Assembly (NCBI GenBank): GCA_038319025.1
Contig: JBBQCW010000006.1
Coordinates: forward strand, 1 to 64,000
From: JBBQCW01 sp038319025
GTDB lineage: Bacteria; Actinomycetota; Thermoleophilia; Solirubrobacterales; Solirubrobacteraceae
DNA: 64,000 bases
Reading direction: 5' to 3'
Positions 59,514 to 64,000 of this stretch are shown one piece after another. The number at the start of each line of letters is the position of its first letter. The first letter of the stretch is position 1. Below the pieces are notes generated by a model, which made no database searches, was not told where the DNA came from, and was given only the letters and a program-made list of their open reading frames with translations. The translations under genes and the position numbers were made by a program.

Positions 59514-61286
59514 CTAGCTCCGACGGAAGCCCGAGGTAGTGCCGCCCAGCGACCCGGGACCCGCGTAGCCCAGCGGGCCGCGCACCGTCACATCGGCGGG
59601 TAGATCGGCAGCAGGCTGCCCACGAACGGCGATGATTCCGGCGGCCACCGCCAAGCCGAACACCAACGACCACGTCAGACACGCGACGACCCCCGGCTGC
59701 CCACCGGCCACCCCGAGGACCAGCGCCCAGGCGAACGCGGGCACCTCGTAACCAAGCTGAGAGGAGAGCGAGATCAGCACCAGAACGATCGGCAACATGC
59801 CGATGATGATCAGCCCGACCGCCAGCGGGCGACGCACGCGTAGACCGGGCGCAAGGACCGCGAGCCACAGGTGCGTCGGCAATACCAGCAGCGCAGCCGC
59901 GAACGGATTGGCAAACCACACGGCCCAGGCCAGCACGGCGAGCACCAGGATGACCACGCCTCCGGCCCCCGGCGCTGCGGGCGAGCTGCCGCCCAGCCCC
60001 AGTGTGCGCACGAGCGCCCAGCGGGCCAGCCAGCCCAGGGCGAAGACGAGACCCACCACGATCATCACGGCGACCTGGGTCGGGACGATGCCCGGCAGCA
60101 CCGGGGCTTCGGGGCGTACATGGATGGCTCCGGTCAGCCCGAGAACGAGGATCGCCACCGCCGCCAGCGCGAACGGCAACGCCGTCGCGAAGAGCCAACC
60201 GACCCAGACGAGCAGGTCCCCACCACGTCGACGGATCCGCGCGCACCCGTCGATCCCCACCAGCAATGGGGCGATCAGGAGTGCGGCGACAAGCAGCCTG
60301 ACCGCCCACCCGGGCACCACCTTCTGCAGCGTCACGACGTCCTCGCGAATGCCCGCGCGCGGATCCGGGCCGTTGTCCAGTGCCGTGATCGCCCGCAGCG
60401 CAGCCCTCCCGTAAGTCCCCAGGCGACCGGGAGCAAGCTGCTCACCCGCCTTCGGACCACGCTCCCCACTGGCCTGCAAGAGGACGGCAGGAACGCCCGC
60501 CTTGAGCAGCGATGCCTGCTCCCCAGGAGCGAACGGGAAAGCCAGCCGGGCGAACTGGTCGGTCACGGCGAGCGGGCGGGTCGACACGCCGACCTCTTGA
60601 CGGACGGCCGCCGCCACCGTGCGCTGAAGTTGCAGCGGCGCGAATCCGCGCCCATTGGACGTGCTGACCACGACAGGATCCCGTTGGACCGAACCGGCAA
60701 TGTCCCCCAGCACGATCACCGCCGCGAACGGCCCGGAGACCTCCTGGGCCAGTCGAACTGCGCCCGCATTGCCTCCGCTCCCGCCGCTCGTGGAGGCCAG
60801 CGTCGTCGTGCGCCGCAATCGGCCGTCGGCAAACACGCGCCCAAGCTCCAGCAAAGCCGCGGTGCCGCTCAGCTGCGCCGGGTCAACTCGTGACGCGGCG
60901 TCCCGATGAGCCAGGATCAGCAGACCCGGCCCGGGCGCACCGGCGCGCGTGGCCACCACGTTGAGGAGCGACTGACGGCCATCGATCGTCTCCGCATCAA
61001 ACCGGTGGACCGTCACCTTGAACGGCGCCTCACCGCTCAACGCCGGGCGGGCCAGCGAGCGGGCCACATAGCCGGCCAGCCCTGTGTCCCCCACATCGCC
61101 GGGTCGGCGCACCGGGTAGCGCGAGACCATGCTGTCGAGTTGCGCCGCGGCCCGGGCGCCATCGAACGCGTCCGGCGGAAGCGTCGTGTCGATCGGGCGG
61201 GGGCGGGCCTGTAGGGAGAACGCGGCTACCAGGAGCGCCAAGGCCACCGGCACGAGCGCGAGCCGATAGAGGCGCCAATCGAGCAT
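59514..61286 (-). CDS. Membrane protein with a degenerate M28 aminopeptidase-like domain
   Basis: The 590-residue protein has a signal anchor and an M28-like extracytoplasmic domain (YVARSL, LLILAHRDAA, ALLELGRVFA), then six to eight transmembrane helices in the second half. The first metal-ligand pair appears as HRD instead of HxD. The segment where a Glu-Glu pair is expected reads TSGGSGGNAG. It is thus probably not an active zinc peptidase. The function is unknown. A TACCGT lies 8 nt before the ATG. It is the first gene of a pair with the sortase. Confidence 0.8.
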   Translation of the reverse strand: MLDWRLYRLALVPVALALLVAAFSLQARPRPIDTTLPPDAFDGARAAAQLDSMVSRYPVRRPGDVGDTGLAGYVARSLARPALSGEAPFKVTVHRFDAETIDGRQSLLNVVATRAGAPGPGLLILAHRDAASRVDPAQLSGTAALLELGRVFADGRLRRTTTLASTSGGSGGNAGAVRLAQEVSGPFAAVIVLGDIAGSVQRDPVVVSTSNGRGFAPLQLQRTVAAAVRQEVGVSTRPLAVTDQFARLAFPFAPGEQASLLKAGVPAVLLQASGERGPKAGEQLAPGRLGTYGRAALRAITALDNGPDPRAGIREDVVTLQKVVPGWAVRLLVAALLIAPLLVGIDGCARIRRRGGDLLVWVGWLFATALPFALAAVAILVLGLTGAIHVRPEAPVLPGIVPTQVAVMIVVGLVFALGWLARWALVRTLGLGGSSPAAPGAGGVVILVLAVLAWAVWFANPFAAALLVLPTHLWLAVLAPGLRVRRPLAVGLIIIGMLPIVLVLISLSSQLGYEVPAFAWALVLGVAGGQPGVVACLTWSLVFGLAVAAGIIAVRGQPAADLPADVTVRGPLGYAGPGSLGGTTSGFRRS

Positions 61287-61294
61287 GGCGCTGC

Positions 61295-61300
61295 ACGGTA
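61295..61300 (-). promoter_or_regulatory. Leaderless -10 element of the M28-like gene
   Basis: TACCGT on the minus strand, then 8 nt (gcagcgcc), then the ATG at 61286. Confidence 0.6.
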
Positions 61301-61383
61301 ACGACCGGAGGCCTCGCAGCGGTCCGCTGGGTGCAAGCGGTCACGTCCGGCGCGCGCCGCACCTACGATGTCCAAAGAGACCG

Positions 61384-62094
61384 ATGACCGAGCGCACCCC
61401 ACGAATCCTGCTGGTGGACGATGAGCAGTCGATCCAGACGCTGCTCTCCTACCCGCTGCGCAAGGAGGGCTACGAAGTCGTCCAGGCCGCAGACGGCCGC
61501 GAGGCGCTGCTGCGCTTCAGCGAGGCCACGTTCGATCTCGTCGTCCTCGACGTGATGATGCCCCGCATGGACGGCCTGGAAGTCTGCCGCCGGCTGCGTG
61601 CCCGCAGCGACGTCCCGATCATCATGCTGACCGCCAAGGCCGAGGAGATCGACAAGGTCATCGGACTGGAGATGGGCGCCGACGACTACATCACCAAGCC
61701 GTTCTCGATGCGGGAGTTCCGCAGCCGCGTGAAGGCGGCACTGCGGCGGGGCGCGATGCGCCGCGATGGCGAGGCCGATCTGGACGCGCCGGTGGTGGCG
61801 TTGGAACTGGAACTGGACGGAGGCAAGCGGCGGGTGCACGTCCGCGGTGCCGACGTGGCCACGACGTATGTGGAGTTCGAGATCCTCTCCGCGCTGGCCC
61901 GCAGCCCGGGCCGCGTCTTCTCCCGTGAAATGCTGCTGACGCGTGTCTGGGGGGACTCCTCTTACCGAGACCCGCGCACGATCGACGTTCACATCCGCCA
62001 CTTGCGCGAGAAGATCGAGAGCGACGCCAAGGACCCTGAATATCTGTTCACGGTGCGCGGCGTGGGCTATCGCTTCCGCGACCGCGGCGAGTGA
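61384..62094 (+). CDS. OmpR/PhoB-family response regulator
   Basis: The 236-residue protein has a receiver domain with LLVDDE, the phospho-acceptor LDVMMP and TKPF, then a winged-helix domain (VEFEILSALARSPGRVFSREML, RTIDVHIRHLREKI, TVRGVGYRF). It acts as a transcription factor controlled by the adjacent kinase. A TACGAT lies upstream (61365-61370), 13 nt from the ATG, with an AAAGAGA in the short leader. Confidence 0.95.
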   Translation: MTERTPRILLVDDEQSIQTLLSYPLRKEGYEVVQAADGREALLRFSEATFDLVVLDVMMPRMDGLEVCRRLRARSDVPIIMLTAKAEEIDKVIGLEMGADDYITKPFSMREFRSRVKAALRRGAMRRDGEADLDAPVVALELELDGGKRRVHVRGADVATTYVEFEILSALARSPGRVFSREMLLTRVWGDSSYRDPRTIDVHIRHLREKIESDAKDPEYLFTVRGVGYRFRDRGE

Positions 62095-62121
62095 CCGGGC
62101 CGGCGGCCCAGATCCGTTCCG

Positions 62122-63540
62122 ATGCGCTCGCTGACCAACCGCCTGGCGCTGCTGTTCGCCGCGATCACGCTGGCCGTGCTACTGGTGGTCTACGTGTACG
62201 TGGTGCCGCCGCTGCAGTCCAGCCTGCGCGATCAGCAGCTGGCCAACCTGCTCACCGCGGCGCGGAGTTACAGCCCGCCGATCGAGAGGTCGATCAACTC
62301 AAACGCTGACGTGCGCACGCTGGATGCCCGCGTGGGCGCGGCCGGTGACGCCGCGAACGCGCGGGTAACGGTGCTGGGAGTCGCCCGGGGCACGGAAGGG
62401 CTGGAGCTGTACGCGAAGTCCGATTCGAGCAACAGCGGCGCCAGCAGCGACCTGCAGTTCCCGATCGCCCTGGAGGCGGCGCGAACGCAACGGCCGCTGA
62501 CCGGAACGGAGGCCGGGCCGAACGGGCCGGTCGGACAGGCCGCCCGCCCGTTGTTCTCGCAGGATGCATTGTCCGGTCGCAGGGTCGTCGGCTCGGTGGT
62601 GGTCTTCTCGGCCCCCGAGGCCGACGTCGACGGGAATGTGAGCCTGGTGCGCAACCGCCTGATCGTCGCCGGGGTGATCGCGTTGATCGCGGCGCTGATC
62701 CTCGGATACACGCTGACGCGGGCGCTGATCGGGCGTATCGCCCGCATGGAGGCCGCGGCCCGCCGCGTGGCCGGCGGGGACTTCACGGCGACGTTCGCCA
62801 CCGGCGATGACGACGAGATCGGCGACCTGGCCCGCGCGCTGGACGACATGCAGACGCAGCTCGCTGAACTGGACACCGCGCGCAAACAGTTCATCGCGAC
62901 GGCTTCGCACGAGCTGCGCACGCCCATCTTCTCGCTCGGCGGCTACTTGGAGTTGCTCCAGGATGAGGATCTCGACGCCGAGACCCGTGACCGCTTCCTC
63001 ACCCAGATCCGCGACCAGGTGGCGCGGCTGGAACGCCTGACCACCGACCTACTCGACCTTTCCCGTCTGGAGGCCGGCTCGTTGGAGCTGCGGCCGGAGA
63101 AAGCCGACCTGGGAACGTTGCTGCAAGCGGTCGGCGCAGAGTTTCAACCTGCGTTGGCTCGCCGCGGATCCAAGCTCGAGCTGCGACTCACGGCAGGCCC
63201 GGTCGAGGTCGTATGCGATCCTGAGCGCGTGGCCCAGATCGTGCGCATCCTGCTGGACAACGCCTTGGTCCACACGCCTGAGGGCACTGACGTCGTCGTC
63301 TCAGGCGTCCGACGGGACGGGCGGGTGCGACTGTCGGTCACCGACTTCGGCACCGGCATCAAACGCACCGCGCTCCCGCACATCTTCGAGCCGTTCTTCA
63401 CCGCCGATGACGAGCAGCAGGCTCAGGGCTCAGGGCTCGGCCTGGCCATCGCCCACGAGCTGACCGAGCGGATGGGCGGAACGCTGGCCGTCGACAGCCA
63501 CCCTGGCCGCACCACGTTCACCTTGGAGATGGCCGCATGA
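62122..63540 (+). CDS. Sensor histidine kinase
   Basis: The 472-residue protein has TM1 (LALLFAAITLAVLLVVYVYVV), an extracytoplasmic sensor of about 150 residues, TM2 (LIVAGVIALIAALILGY), a HAMP domain, the H-box ATASHELRTPIFSLG, N-box LLDNALVHTPEG, G1 DFGTGIK and G2 GSGLGLAIAHEL. It phosphorylates the response regulator encoded 27 bp upstream. It overlaps the protease gene by four bases (ATGA). Confidence 0.95.
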   Translation: MRSLTNRLALLFAAITLAVLLVVYVYVVPPLQSSLRDQQLANLLTAARSYSPPIERSINSNADVRTLDARVGAAGDAANARVTVLGVARGTEGLELYAKSDSSNSGASSDLQFPIALEAARTQRPLTGTEAGPNGPVGQAARPLFSQDALSGRRVVGSVVVFSAPEADVDGNVSLVRNRLIVAGVIALIAALILGYTLTRALIGRIARMEAAARRVAGGDFTATFATGDDDEIGDLARALDDMQTQLAELDTARKQFIATASHELRTPIFSLGGYLELLQDEDLDAETRDRFLTQIRDQVARLERLTTDLLDLSRLEAGSLELRPEKADLGTLLQAVGAEFQPALARRGSKLELRLTAGPVEVVCDPERVAQIVRILLDNALVHTPEGTDVVVSGVRRDGRVRLSVTDFGTGIKRTALPHIFEPFFTADDEQQAQGSGLGLAIAHELTERMGGTLAVDSHPGRTTFTLEMAA

Positions 63541-64000
63541 TGATGCGTCGCCAAGTGCGGACACTCCTCGCCATCGGCGCTGTCGTGGCGGTCCTGACGG
63601 GCTGTGGCGGGCGCCAGGCGGCGACCACCCAGACCTCGCGCACCGTCACCGTCCAGGCGCCCGCGGCGCCCGCCACACCTGACCAGGTGGCCACGGCGAC
63701 CACGCCGACCAAGGTCGCGGTCGTCACCGCCCTAGGCGGCGGCCGGTTTGACCCGGCGGCGATTTACGCGCGCGAGGCGCCCGGCGTGGTGACGATCCTC
63801 AACACGGGGTCCGCCGCTCCCTCCGAGCTGGCGCTGCCCGGCTCCGGCGCCGGGTTGGGCTCCGGTTTCGTTGTATCGGCAAACGGCGAGATCGCCACCA
63901 ACGCCCACGTCGTAACCAGCGGTTCGGGCACGACCCTCAAGCGGGCCCGTCAGATCTACATCCGGTTCCCCGACGGTAACCAGGTCCCGGGCAAGATCGT
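63537..64000 (+). CDS. HtrA/DegP-like serine protease lipoprotein, partial at the right edge
   Basis: About 154 residues are present. The lipoprotein signal is MMMRRQVRTLLAIGAVVAV with LTGC, followed by a Thr/Ala/Pro linker. The trypsin-like domain begins APGVVTILN, then GSGFVVSANGEIATNAHVV with the catalytic His. The catalytic Ser and any PDZ domain lie beyond the window. Three consecutive ATG codons open the gene; 63537 overlaps the kinase stop. It resembles the PepD-type protease linked to a two-component system. Confidence 0.88.
   Translation, partial: MMMRRQVRTLLAIGAVVAVLTGCGGRQAATTQTSRTVTVQAPAAPATPDQVATATTPTKVAVVTALGGGRFDPAAIYAREAPGVVTILNTGSAAPSELALPGSGAGLGSGFVVSANGEIATNAHVVTSGSGTTLKRARQIYIRFPDGNQVPGKI

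Overview
The window is about 64 kb of gene-dense, high-GC (roughly 70%) chromosomal DNA. It resembles an actinobacterium of the Thermoleophilia/Solirubrobacterales type (Solirubrobacter, Conexibacter, Patulibacter). The reasons are strong GC3 codon bias, a c-di-AMP (ydaO) riboswitch on a cell-wall hydrolase gene, a class E-like sortase, a CobA-HemD fusion, and secreted proteins built from propeller, Ig-like and collagen-like parts. The placement is an inference from gene style; no rRNA gene is present. I see no CRISPR array, IS element, prophage or rearranged accessory island. Both edges cut genes: an aldehyde dehydrogenase on the left and an HtrA-like protease on the right.

Layout. 1-5.9 kb (minus): aldehyde dehydrogenase, a Baeyer-Villiger-type monooxygenase with a C-terminal frameshift, a MaoC hydratase, an ABC1/UbiB kinase and an MFS exporter. 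6-13 kb: standalone 5'-3' exonuclease, YchF, PAP2 phosphatase (apparent CTG start), methylmalonyl-CoA epimerase, M20 peptidase, chromate transporter, RarA. 13-17.8 kb: small unknown protein with an elaborate upstream region, DMT transporter, AzlCD, MpaB-type oxygenase, precorrin-2 dehydrogenase, VapBC. 17.8-26.3 kb (plus): a tight run moaC-moaB-ccmABCD-hemA-hemC-cobA/hemD, then a SAM hydroxide adenosyltransferase and birA. 26.4-34.7 kb: secreted seven-repeat propeller protein, a helicase with a long acidic insert, thioredoxin-like protein, GNAT, AEC transporter, Dtd, unknown protein, nitroreductase. 34.7-41.4 kb (minus): an oppC-A-B-D-F operon ending in a His-tailed membrane protein. 41.6-49.6 kb: patatin, Bax-inhibitor-1 protein, secreted hydrolase, tRNA-Arg(CCU), two propeller proteins, and the riboswitch-controlled NlpC/P60-type hydrolase. 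49.6-64 kb: pyrE, ybdK, L,D-transpeptidase, CPBP protease, PIG-V-like mannosyltransferase, MscS, class A PBP, infA, thiL, sortase, degenerate M28-like membrane protein, and a two-component system joined to an HtrA protease.

Themes. Genes for envelope construction and stress are dense at 48-64 kb. Genes for respiratory cofactors (Moco, heme, siroheme, cytochrome c) fill 16-25 kb. The strongest regulatory pattern is a TANNNT hexamer 6-9 nt before at least fifteen start codons, and 8 nt before the mature end of the tRNA. This implies widespread leaderless transcription. In one case two divergent genes, pyrE and ybdK, share a single 7-bp -10 element. These starts were used to choose gene 5' ends.
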